NCBI RefSeq assembly: GCF_030272615.1
Contig: NC_081406.1
Coordinates: forward strand, 234,961,922 to 235,025,921
Source of the DNA: Cryptomeria japonica
Taxonomy: Eukaryota > Streptophyta > Pinopsida > Cupressales > Cupressaceae
DNA: 64,000 nt
Direction: 5' to 3'
This document shows positions 36,291 through 47,047 of this stretch, one piece after another. How positions within the stretch are numbered: position 1 is the stretch's first letter; each line of letters starts with the position of its first letter. Under the pieces are notes generated by a model. That model searched no databases. It saw only the letters and a list, made by a program, of their open reading frames with translations, and was not told the origin of the DNA. Both the position numbers and the translations under genes were made by a program.

Positions 36291-37932
36291 CTAATGGTGT
36301 ATCTCCTCTCTGGTCTCTACCAACATCTGTTCCATCTCGTGTGCACTGGCATCCCGAATCGACCCAATGTACTCAGTGACTCTTTGTTCCTCTCGCTGTG
36401 CCTGAGCTATTGCTGTGTCTCGCACTGCTGTGAGTCTGGCTATCTCTACTCTGAACTGCTCATGCTCTCTCTCTAACATCGTAATGTGATCCTGCTAACT
36501 CGCTATGATAGCCCTGCACATCTCCATCTCCTCTGTCCTAGCTGTTTTTCGGCTCCATGGGTATATCCTGCAATGCCTCCTACTCGTCATCCCCATCCTC
36601 ATCTTCATCCTCATCTCCATCCTCATCCTCTCCGTCATCGTCATCCCCGCCATCATCCTCCCCATCATCCTCATCTCTGCCCTCATCCTCCCCATCATCC
36701 TCATCCCCGCCCTCATCCTCCTCGTCCTCATTATCTCCCTCCTCCTCTCCTATGAGTGGGAAGTCCTCCTGTCGCCTCGATACTGGAATATCCGGATCTG
36801 TCAATGGCACTGGCCGTAGTCGTGCAAACCATCTCTCATACTCCTCTGTCATCCCGGTGTCGACCACATTTGATCTCCAATCCCACTGTCTCTGCTGTAG
36901 CTGTGAGATGTCAGCATATGCTATGTGTGGCTAAATCATACTCCCCCACTGACTCGTCTCTCTATGAGATCGGGCAAAGTGTACAGTCCTCCTAGGTACA
37001 TCCTACCTCTCTCCAAACTGTCGTCTGACTCTCTCTGGTAGGTACAACTCAATCAATCTCTAGTGATTCACTGGTCGCCCAATCAGGTACCTCTCTTGTC
37101 TGCAATACGGTAACTCCTCACTATCATCTGACCATCCCAGACAATCATGATATGGCCTCCATGTGAACTCTCTCAATCTGTCTAGCTCATGTCGCCAGTA
37201 CAATATGTATCCAAAAGGACCCTATCTCAGTGCTCCCCCATAGCAGTACACATATGGTCGATGTGGCACTACCTGTCTCTCTGTAATCGGTTTACATATG
37301 GCTATGTGATCAAATGCCCATCCCTGTAGCAATGTGACTCCACAGCTCAAAGTCTGAACTCCCTGATATGCTATCTGATGCAGCTGAAAATATACCATAG
37401 CCAGTACACATGGTCCCCATGCGTACACCATCCCCTCTGTCACCATCCACTCTAGCACTCTTCCCCATCTAATAGGGAATCCATGTCCTCGTCTGTCCCC
37501 TGCTAGTAGACATTCTATCACCACATATCTTCGATCATACTCTGATGCCATAGTCTCCTAGCTGATCTCCCTCTCTACGATGTCCAGATCCTCTGCGTCG
37601 CACTCAAATAATCTGCACAATGTGTCTCTCCCTGTCACTGGGTCATACTCTATCATCTCTCCATGAATCAAAATGCGGAGGATAAGCCATACATCCTCTA
37701 GTGTCACAGTCGCCTCTCCAGTCGCTAGATGGAAGGAGGAAGTCTTCGAATGCCATTGCTCTACCAATGCGGTAAGTAGTCCTGTGTTTGCCCTAATCTC
37801 GAGCATGAACATGATATAGTATATCCCTAGTCCTGCTAATGTATCTCTGTCCGTGCTCCTAAGTCTATGTCGTAGCATGAAGCAGTCAGGTCGGTTCTCC
37901 CGTGTGATCAATGGATATTGTCGACTTTGCAT
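36291..37932 (-). pseudogene. antisense plant mobile domain (PMD) gene carried by Gypsy-1
   Basis: On the minus strand, opposite to gag-pol, one phase runs from about 37932 to 36580. Codons 1-125 read QYPLITRENRPDCFMLRHRL, then LLTALVEQWHSKTSSFHLAT, GEATVTLEDVWLILRILIHG and EYDPVTG. After one stop (37558) it continues RVLEWMVTEGMVYAWGPCVL .. GVTLLQGWAFDHIAICKPI. This is the aminotransferase-like plant mobile domain (PF10536 type). After further stops a WFARLRPVPL segment leads into a long Asp/Glu tail (about 36750-36580). The phase then shifts to a coiled-coil end (ARLTAVRDTAIAQAQREEQR). PMDs occur in host proteins MAIN/MAIL1 and in plant transposons. The role in the element is unknown. Confidence 0.82.
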
Positions 37933-38099
37933 CACAATTGGGGCACATTTTGTCAGTTTTAGGGTTTGCTCCTACGGGTTGCATTTCCTCATTTTCATGT
38001 CCACATTAGGATGTTTTTCATCTATTCTGACTTATCCTACCCTTATCCCCCCTTTTCGGATCATTCGCATGTCGTTTTGGACCAAAATTGAGTTCCCAA

Positions 38100-38225
38100 T
38101 GCACAACTACACCTGTGTCAAGGAACCTGCACCTATGTCATGTAACCTGTGCCTGTGTACCCTACACAAGTGTAGAAGACCTCACACAAGCGTAGGATTC
38201 GCCCTACACAAGCACAGAAGTCAGT
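38100..38225. repeat. cctgtgt / acacaag motif cluster
   Basis: acacctgtgtcaagg, gcacctatgtcatg and gtgcctgtgtaccc are followed by three acacaag motifs in the inverse sense. These resemble the gcctgtgt cluster of the leader (24202-24319). The similarity may reflect a shared element-specific signal. Confidence 0.45.
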
Positions 38226-38470
38226 TTCTGCACTCCCTGTGGGCCCTGCAATGTCCCGCAAGCGATCAAAATTCATGAAATTGAAAACATGGGTTTTTGA
38301 GATACATACCGCTGCTCCTGCATCGTCCGGTCGTTTGAATGTGTGTACATGTTCTCCGAGGTGATCTGCCCTTGGAATGTTTGCCATCTCTCTGCAAGTG
38401 TCCTTTTCTAGAGCAACAAATTCTCCTCTTGAGCTAGTGCAAATGAGCAATTTTCACTCTCTTGGTCTCA

Positions 38471-38476
38471 TTTATA
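38471..38476 (-). promoter_or_regulatory. candidate TATA box for the antisense PMD gene
   Basis: On the minus strand gatctataaatgagaccaag contains TATAAAT. It stands about 540 bp upstream of the PMD start, within the internal region and outside the LTR. It is a plausible separate promoter, seen only as a motif. Confidence 0.35.
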
Positions 38477-38736
38477 GATCTTTGTCAGTGCATAGATGGA
38501 CGTGCACCCTCTCCATCTTATGTTGGTTGCGGTCTTTTGTGTCATTAATTGCTTGTCCTTCATGCATCTGGTATCCGATTGTCAGTCCATTCGATCCTAT
38601 CATTTTTATCGATCAATTGGCCTATTTTCTGCATGTTTCCGGCCAATTCCTCGAGGGGGCATGCATATGTCATTGTCATTGTCAGGGGCATTTTCATTAT
38701 TTTTCTTTGAAACAACGCTTAAAATCGCATTGTCTC

Positions 38737-38750
38737 AAAGAGGGGCAAAA
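38737..38750 (+). other. Gypsy-1 polypurine tract
   Basis: aagaggggcaaaa directly precedes TGTAGACACC of LTR2. Confidence 0.8.
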
Positions 38751-41244
38751 TGTAGACACCGAAAAATGGTCAACGCTTGCGGAGTCATACTTTAACATTT
38801 GCACATTGCCTCATTTTAGGTTTTTGCGTCGCATTAACATTTCTCCAATGTCACGCACTTGGTTTTTATCATTTGCGAGCATCGAGTCATTCTTCTACAT
38901 TCTTCATTCGTCTCGCTCTCAAATTTGGTCTTGTCAACAACACTATCCAGTTATGATTTTGATCAATTTTATCCTATCATATCAATGTGCGTGCTCATTT
39001 GTCATGATTCTGGACATCATCAATCCTAATTAGGGTTTTGTCCTCTTATCAATCTTATCATCTGGCGATCGATTTGTCATCGATCGTTGTTATGTTCGAT
39101 CTTGTCATTTTGCGATCAATTTGTCATTGATCGTTGTCATTTTCAATCTTGTCGTCTTGCAATCTATTTTGTCATCAATTCTTGTCCTCTTGTCAATCTT
39201 TTCATTTTGCGATCGATTTGTCATCGATCGTTGTTTGTCTCAATTATGTCAATTTGGATCAATTAGTCATTGTTCCTCATCAATTGGCGCATTTATCAAT
39301 CAAATCATTTATCACATTGGTTCTTTGTTAATCAGAATCATGATCGAGTCAATTATCTTTCATCAAGACCTAATTGTCATCTTTGCATTGCTAATTCATC
39401 CTCTAGGGTTTCGTGATTTAATCATTTAACCTTGTTTGTCATTTCTCTCTCTAGGATTAATAAATTATTTATTTATCCTAAGTCTTCTCATCGCAATTAA
39501 ATGTTCATTTAATTGGATAATTATTCCTCTTTTTGTGAATTAATTAATAAATGACAAATTATTAATTAATTTACCTATTTCCTAATTTTCATCAATTTTC
39601 TAATTTTCTATTTTTCTAAATCCTAATTTCAATTCTCTCCTATTTTTCTCCTAATTTCATGGGAATGACATAGAAATTTGTCATAATTTGTCATAATTGA
39701 CAATCAATCAATTGTTGACATAAAAATTTGTCATAAACTATCATGAATTATCAATCAATCAAATTTTGCATAGAAAGTGCATAATTTGTCATAAATTGTC
39801 ATAATTGACATTTGCGCATTGCCTCATTTTAGGTTTTTGCGTCGCATAAACATTTCTCCTATGTCACGCACTTGGTTTTTATCATTTGCGAGCATCGAGT
39901 CATTCTTCTACATTCTTCATTCGTCTCGCTCTCAAATTTGGTCTTGTCGACAACACTATCCAGTTATGATTTTGATCGATTTTATCCTATCATATCAATG
40001 TGCGTGCTCATTTGTCATCATTTTGGACATCGTCAATCCTAATTAGGGTTTTGTCCTCTTATCAATCTTATCATCTGGTGATCGATTTGTCATCGATCAT
40101 TGTTATGTTCGATCTTGTCATTTTGCGATCAATTTGTCATTCATCGTTGTCATTTTCAATCTTGTTGTCTTGCAATCTATTTTGTCATCGATTCTTGTCC
40201 TCTTGTCAATCTTGTCATTTTGTGATCGATTTGTCATCGATCGTTGTTTGTCTCAATTATGTCAATTTGGATCAATTAGTCATTGTTCCTCATCAATTGG
40301 TGCATTTATCAATCAAATCATTTATCACATTGGTTCTTTATTAATCAAAATCATGATCGAGTCAATTATCTTTCATCAAGACCTAATTGTCATCTTTGCA
40401 TTGCTAATTCATCTTCTAGGGTTTCGTGATTTAATCATTTAACCTTGTTTGTCATTTCTCTCTCTAGGATTAATAAATTATTTATTTATCCTAAGTCTTC
40501 TCATCGCAATTAAATGTTCATTTAATTGGCTAATTATTCCTCTTTTTGTGAATTAATTAATAAATGACAAATTATTAATTAATTTACCTATTTCCTAATT
40601 TTCATCAATTTTCTAATTTTCTATTTTTCTAAATCCTAATTTCAATTCTCTCCTATTTTTCTCCTAATTTCATGGGAATGACATAGAAATTTGTCATAAT
40701 TTGTCATAATTGACAATCAATCAATTCTTGACATAGAAATTTGTCATAAATTGTCATGAATTATCAATCAATCAAATTTTGCATAGAAAGTGCATAATTT
40801 GTCATAAATTGTCATAATTGACATTTTTGATTTGCAATTTCTATTTGAATTGAATCATGCTAGTTTGATCCATCTCTCCAATTTTTCTATAAATATGATG
40901 AATTTCTTCAATCCCGACTAATGAGAATGAGAATAAACACTTTGTCGAATCAATCACGCTTCGAGTACTCTTGAGCAATCATCTTGTCTACTTGCTTTCA
41001 TATCATGATCATGCACTAGTAGGTGAGATCCACAACAAAGCTATTTGGAGAAGAAAGAAGGACAATGGAGCCGCATGAAGGAAGCATTTAGATCTACATT
41101 TGGTTTGCATAGTCTTTAGTTTTGAATGTTTCATTTTCATGTCTCTATTGAGTGTAATTAGGATTGATCATTGCAATTTGTTTTCGTGATTGAGCTAGAG
41201 TAGTATTTTGACTTGATTTGATGATTTTTGATTTCCTAGCTACA
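38751..41244 (+). repeat. Gypsy-1 LTR2 (middle LTR)
   Basis: It runs from TGTAGACACC to CCTAGCTACA, 2,494 bp, collinear with LTR1 including both 1-kb units and the TATA candidate at 40888-40895. Differences from LTR1 are scattered and mostly transitions. It is followed by a second PBS rather than by flanking DNA. Confidence 0.94.
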
Positions 41245-43321
41245 TTAATTGGTGAACCCGACGTGAACACTAACCATCTAACCCCTTAACTATGTTTTTG
41301 AGTGCTTTTGAGTTGATTTGCAGGTCAAAAAAACCCAAAAACAGGGTAGTGCAGGGTTTTCTGGGGACTTCTGCGCCTGTGTAAGACAACTTGCACCCTT
41401 GTTAAGCATTCTGCGCTTGTGTTAAAGACATTATGTGCCTGTGTCATGAGTTCTACGCCTATGTCATGAGTTCTGCGCCTGTGTAAAGTCCAAAAACAGA
41501 GGTAAAAATGCAGTGTTTTACTTGAAAATTGTTTGTTTTGCATTCTGTTTTTTGCTTTTTGGTTTTTGGTACTAATTCTCTATGCAGCACCTTGGCATAC
41601 GCATGACAAAGGCAATAAATGAAACTACTAACATGTTTTGTGCAGGTTCGATAGTCAAAGACTAAGCATATCAAACTTCTAACTTGGGTTTTGCAGGTTG
41701 CCTTGGAATACAACTAAACTTTGTGTTTGAAATTAATGTTTAGACACCTAGTGATTTCTAAATAGGATGAAATGAATCTATGCTTGATTTGATTTTTGAG
41801 TTTGACATTGGAGTAGGAGAGTATGCTCTCATCCTTTTTAGGGTGATCAGAAATCCAGATCTTCAATACCACGCTCATGTCTTTGATTGTTTGTCACCCT
41901 TAGAGGGTCTGCCTTCCCGACCATTTGCTTTTGCAAGAAAGTTATAATCGTGAGAAGGAAACAACCCAAAGTGAGTACGGCTAGAATACCTTGGCATTCT
42001 AACTCACTATAAACAAATACTTGATGGGCGAAAGCTTTGAAGTAAGGGTTACATGGGAATTGCAGTTACTTGGGAAGTGATGACCCTTGAACTCTTTCTC
42101 ATATCAACATCTAAGTAGGACCTCATGGTCTAAATCATGCTTGCACGACTACATTTTTTTGGTATCTTGATGGGCTTAATGTCTCAATCACACTTGCGTG
42201 ACATCAAGGAGTAACGCTTAACAGAAATCCTTACTAAACACCTTGTTTTTAGAGGCCAAAAATCCTTCTAGTTGCTTGAGAAGGACAAGTTCGGATACTT
42301 GGAAGAGATACTGAGTTCGCCATGGGGAAAATTCCATGGGGACTGATGCTTGGTTGCCCTGAGAAGTGAGTGTCATGTAGGGGAGCCCGTGGGGTCAAGC
42401 ATCTATGTATTCTCCTTGAATCCCATAACAAGTCTACCTCTCAAGTACCTAATGTCCTTGCCTACCATAAGAAATGTGTGAATGAGCATGTTTGTCTTGA
42501 GTCTATGTTAAAATATCTTGTCTTCTTTACTTGTCAAAAGTTGAATTTCATCTCATTTCAAAAACAAGGCAAATTTATTCGAAACAAGGTTAAACATAAG
42601 AGAATTTTATCCAACAAACTTCAAAACACCTTCAAACATGGTTATCAAACATGTTTCAAAATCTTGTCTTAACATTCATGTCAGTTACATTTAGGTTCAT
42701 CCTAGGTTGCATTTTGCAAAGTTCATTGTCAAGTACCAAGGTTAGGTTTCACCTAAGTCATACTCCTTTGCATATCAATAAGGGTCATCCATTTGCATAT
42801 GTCCTCTTGCATTAAAGTCATACCATTGTCATACATTGCATACCCTAGGTCCCTTCATTAAGCTTAGGTGATTATCATATCATATTAAGGTCATTTGCAT
42901 AGTAATTGTCCCTTTGCATATAGTGTCAAAACTAGGTTTTGTCATACTTGAGTAATCCAGATCTTTGATAAACCCTAAATCATTGTTAGGAAGTCTAGAC
43001 CTTATCCAACTTTTGTCTTTTTGTCATCAATGTCATTTGGTCAAACCTAGCTTAGTATCCAAGCATATAGGTGAGACATTGTCATTTTGTCCTTTTGTCA
43101 TTTGGTCCTTTTGTCCTTTGAGGTCTAGACATCATTCCAATTTCCTAAGGGTCTCTCTTTTAGATTTGCATTCAAAAGTTTGTCAAAATCTTGAAAAACA
43201 ACCAAAAACATAGGTTGCATTCTTGCCATAGATTTCATTCTCATTCATTTAGTTTGCATTTAGTTGCATATCATATATTGTCTTTGAAAAATTCCAAAAA
43301 TATTGCATTTGCATAAGTGAC
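41245..43321 (+). other. second copy of PBS and leader
   Basis: The PBS copy tggtgaacccgacgtgaac lies at 41250-41268. The following sequence is collinear with 24075-26138, including the gcctgtgt cluster. It shows that a second element unit began here. Confidence 0.92.
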
Positions 43322-43724
43322 ATGCTTGTTGAAACAAGATCAAAATCTAAAAAGATGGGTGAACCAACGTATCAACCCATTGACAACATATCAAATTCAC
43401 AATTTCAAACCAGTCAAACAGTACAAATTGAAGGTTCATCAAACACATCACTACCACCGTATGGAATGGTTCAACTTGGACCACCTCCATTATATGAACC
43501 AGTGTTTGTACCTATGAAACCAGGACATGGGAGTGTTCCACCAACTCCAAGAGGAAATGTACCTTTCAATTGGAATCAACCAAACTTGCAACATGAAATA
43601 CAAACATTGTATGAAGAACAAACCCTCTCACAAGGATTTGGTTCAGATCAAGGCATTCACCAAGAAACGAATCCAAATGTCCAACTAGATTCTTCATCAG
43701 ATTCTGATGCTTCTGATGATGTTG
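43322..43724 (+). pseudogene. second, truncated gag fragment
   Basis: This copy of the first 134 codons of Gypsy-1 gag begins MLVETRSKSKKMGEPTYQPI. It has a handful of substitutions against 26139-26540 and no stop. It ends within the acidic SSDSDASDDV segment, where it joins the LTR stub. Confidence 0.93.
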
Positions 43725-43770
43725 AGTAGTATTTTGACTTGCTTTGATGATTTCTGATTTCCTAGCTACA
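43724..43770 (+). repeat. 47-bp end of a third LTR
   Basis: gagtagtattttgacttgc to CCTAGCTACA matches LTR1 24028-24074. The join to gag at 43724-43725 shares two bases (ga), a short microhomology. The TSD copy atttg follows at 43771-43775. Confidence 0.92.
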
Positions 43771-43775
43771 ATTTG

Positions 43776-44867
43776 AATTTATATTTATATATTATTATTT
43801 TAATATATAATATGTATTATATATTAATATTATAATATATTATATATTAATTATAAATATATTATTAATTAACATATTAATACTATATAATATAGAATCA
43901 TATACAATATATTATTAATTATATTTATAATAAAAAAATATTAACAAATAGGATATCGGATTTGTATCAGATACCCAATTTCTCTAACAAAATAATTAAA
44001 CCTTGTTATTTGGCTTGAGATTGCACTGAGATTTGGCTAGAAAATGCCAAACTTGGAAATTCAACAGAAAAAATGTTTTTTTGAGCGTTCCTTTCTTTTC
44101 CAGACTTTTCTTTTGTGGCTGACAATGTTTTTTAGCTGAGATTAATCAAACGAAAAGGGATTTTTAAGGGCATTCTCATCTTTCCAATGATATAAGGTTT
44201 TCCTTATCTTGACTTTAATAAATAATTATTATTCATGTTCTAATTGAATTCTAACTAAAGTCTTGATTGATAGGCTGATTAAGAAACATCTATCTTTCAA
44301 ATGGTATCACATTTTTTGAATTCAAAACATGTGTCATAGTATATGCTTCACCTACTATGGGATAAAAATAATTTGAATTTAATAAATTTTTACCAATTTA
44401 AAGTAGTCAGACATACGAGTTTTAATATTTCTAAAAAGTTGTAGTGAAAAAATCATAATTAATTATTTACTTCAAAAAATTACAAAAAATTATGTGTCAC
44501 ATCCAAACATGAGTCTACTAATTTTATTTAAAATATTATAGAATAATATTATGATTTGATTGTGGTTAGGCTGGTCAGACATACACCTACATCTTATCTT
44601 TTTTCCTAAAAAATTAGTACTACTGCATTGAAATATTAATTTTTTGTCAAATAGATTGTGTTTTTTTTTTAGAAAACAACTAGTAGCTTAGAAAATACAT
44701 TCAATTTTCTATAGATTTTGTTCTTACCTATAATTTCTAAAATAGTATTCGTAGCTTATTCAAATTTTTACCTCAAGTTACCTAACTTTGTTTTTCTATA
44801 ATTTCAGTGCCACTTAAGGGCCTATTTTGGCCCACCACGATCCTACACTTACCTATTAACAAAATTG
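43776..44867. other. AT-rich spacer
   Basis: To about 43950 it is almost pure A/T (tatattaatattataata type). Then comes unique-looking non-coding sequence with no ORF, LTR end or RNA gene that I recognise. Confidence 0.5.
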
Positions 44868-45481
44868 AGTGGTTTTAGTTTGATGGTAATATACATGTTA
44901 CAACTCCTTTCAGTCGACTTCATAGCATATAATTTTTAAATTTGGATGTTATAAAAAGGTCATACATACTTTGTAATATTATGGTGTGTAGATGTGGAAA
45001 AGAAAACATAGCGAACGTGTTATAATAGACCAAAGACTCAGAGACCTAGAAAATGAATCAAATAGTTCTTTAACTACAACTGATATCAGCATTATATATA
45101 TGCTCTTTGTACAATTCAAATCATATTACATATTGTAGTGAATAGTTTTCTATATCTTGCCCTGGAGAAGTGATCTTTAGTTATGCAAGCCATCTTATGT
45201 ATCTTAGCTAAGGCTATGCACATTAGTTTGCAAGTATGGAATAGTAAACTGTTTGGTTGGTGGCCACATTTATTGTAAATAGTGAATATAAATATTGTGA
45301 GTTTAATTCTCATTTTTTATCCTAGGTTTAGGTTTTCCACATAAATATCTAATGTTATTGTGTGGATGCCTTTGTGGTTACTACTTTTACTTTTAGTGGA
45401 TGAATGTTGTATCACTTTGATTTGGTAATATTGTTTATGTTGATTCACCCCTCCTCTTAGCATTCTAGTAAGTGTTCAACA
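44868..45481 (+). repeat. element B 5' LTR, truncated
   Basis: Collinear with 52213-52801 from aattgagtggtttt to agtgttcaaca. About the first 280 bp of the LTR are missing. Confidence 0.85.
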
Positions 45482-45483
45482 AT

Positions 45484-45494
45484 TGGTATCAGAG
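45484..45494 (+). other. element B primer-binding site
   Basis: tggtatcagag two bases after the LTR end fits the initiator-Met tRNA complement. Confidence 0.88.
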
Positions 45495-45556
45495 TGAGAT
45501 CCTGAAGAAGTAGCTTAACCATTGGGGTGGATCAAGGAATTGAACACTTGTTGATA

Positions 45557-46381
45557 TGGATACTAAGGGTCACCATAATGGAGAGATTGAAGGTGTTGTT
45601 GACATGGAAGGAGAAGTCACATCATCCTTGATAGATCTAGATGAAAGTACATTTATGTACAAAAATGATGAAGACTACTTGATGAAGCAAGAAAAGTGAT
45701 GGATGATCTTGATACAAAATTGAATAATAAAACTAAGGAATGATCTAAACTTGAAAAGGAAGTGCATATATTAAGGAGGGAAGTAAAGGAGTCAAAGGAA
45801 CATAATGACATAACCTTGAAGCTAAAGGGAGGAAGCAAAGTGCTTGATGCTATGTTGAGTGCTCAAAAACAAAATAATTACCAGGATGGACTCAGCTATG
45901 AAAGAGGAGAAAATTCCAAAAGAAAGGAGAAGATTGAAGATACTAACCACATTCCAGATTGAAAGGACATTAGACAAAAAAACAATAAAAATGAAAGGAG
46001 ATCCAAGTATTCCTTTAATGACAATTTTTTCATGCAATAAATTTGGTCATAGAGCTCATGAATATATAAGTCAAACTAGTAAGATTCAGTCAAGTAATCT
46101 AAGATGCTACTCTTGCAATACATTTTGGCATAGAGATGTTGAATGTAGAAGTATGATAATGATGAATGGCTATAGAAACATGGGTTACAATTAGTCTTTC
46201 AATAGAACATGCTATGGTACCAATATGTATGGACATAGAGAAATTGGGTGCAGGACAAATTGGAGAGTCAGAAATAACAACATGAATAATGGCAAGTCTC
46301 AAAACAAATCGGTATGTTATAACTACAACATTGGTCAAATTGAAAATATTGCAAAAGCTAAACATAGAGTTCTAATGGCAT
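45557..46381 (+). pseudogene. element B ORF1: charged segment plus zinc knuckles
   Basis: It starts at the ATG at 45557 (MDTKGHHNGEIEGVVDMEGE). A Lys/Glu-rich helical stretch follows, broken by stops and a frameshift. The next frame has up to four knuckle-like repeats: CNKFGHRAHEY, CYSCNTFWHRDVEC (canonical C-x2-C-x4-H-x4-C), CYGTNMYGHREIGC and CYNYNIGQIEN. The order matches C ORF1. It would be the Gag-like, RNA-binding protein of the element. Confidence 0.7.
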
Positions 46382-47047
46382 GAAAAAGAAAATAAATATT
46401 AACTAAGAAAGAGAGAAGATGAAGAATACTTGGATGAAGAAATTAGAGGACAAGACTAAAGAAGAAAATGAGGGTGAGTCTACACCTATAGAAGGTGTTG
46501 TACCTTATTCCAGAAACTAATCAGACAACATGGTCTGAGGGGGATATTTGGAATAATATCATACACGGGCTCCAAGTTATGTGATGTTGAGGAATTTTTT
46601 TAACATTTAGGTGTTTGAAATGAAATATCTGGTGATTTTTGGATACTATGTTGAGTCTTTAGGAACAAATATTTTATCATATTTTTAGGGGTTTTTGTGG
46701 ATTTAATGTTAGTACACTAAAAAGTGAATATTGGTTTTCAAGATCATTTTGTTCACTTCCAATTTGATATTTTGAGAGATTACATGAAGAGAAGCTTAAG
46801 AGTGCACCCTAAATTGAAGAAGTAAACCCTATTTGCAAACACAATGTTGATTTCAGTTGTTGTTAATGATTCTCTCAAGTCGTGACCTATGTTGAGGCCA
46901 TATTCGTATGTTGCAGCGATAAAAGATAAATAAAGTGTGCTTTCTAGTATGTCAATTCACTACTTATACATTCAAGATATTTGAGCTTATAGACATGCAG
47001 ATTTTGAAGAAGTAAGTCATGGAAGTTTCATTGATCCCTAGGAGAAA

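Larger units (their letters stand above)
21596..43770 (+). mobile_element. Gypsy-1: Ty3/gypsy (Tat-lineage type) element, partial tandem dimer
   Basis: Order: LTR1 (21596-24074), leader, gag-pro-pol (26139-34331), 3' region with an antisense PMD gene, PPT, LTR2 (38751-41244), a second leader with partial gag (41245-43724), and a 47-bp LTR end (43724-43770). The direct repeat atttg lies at 21591-21595 and 43771-43775, so one TSD brackets the dimer. RT before integrase defines gypsy. The second RNase H and long 3' region point to the Tat lineage. Coding DNA has about 19 nonsense codons and no phase change. The element is inactive. Confidence 0.95.

Noticed and set aside
36495-36934. Plus-strand Ser/Pro-rich and His/Pro-rich ORFs
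   Set aside because: They are antisense shadows of the Asp/Glu-rich tail of the PMD gene.
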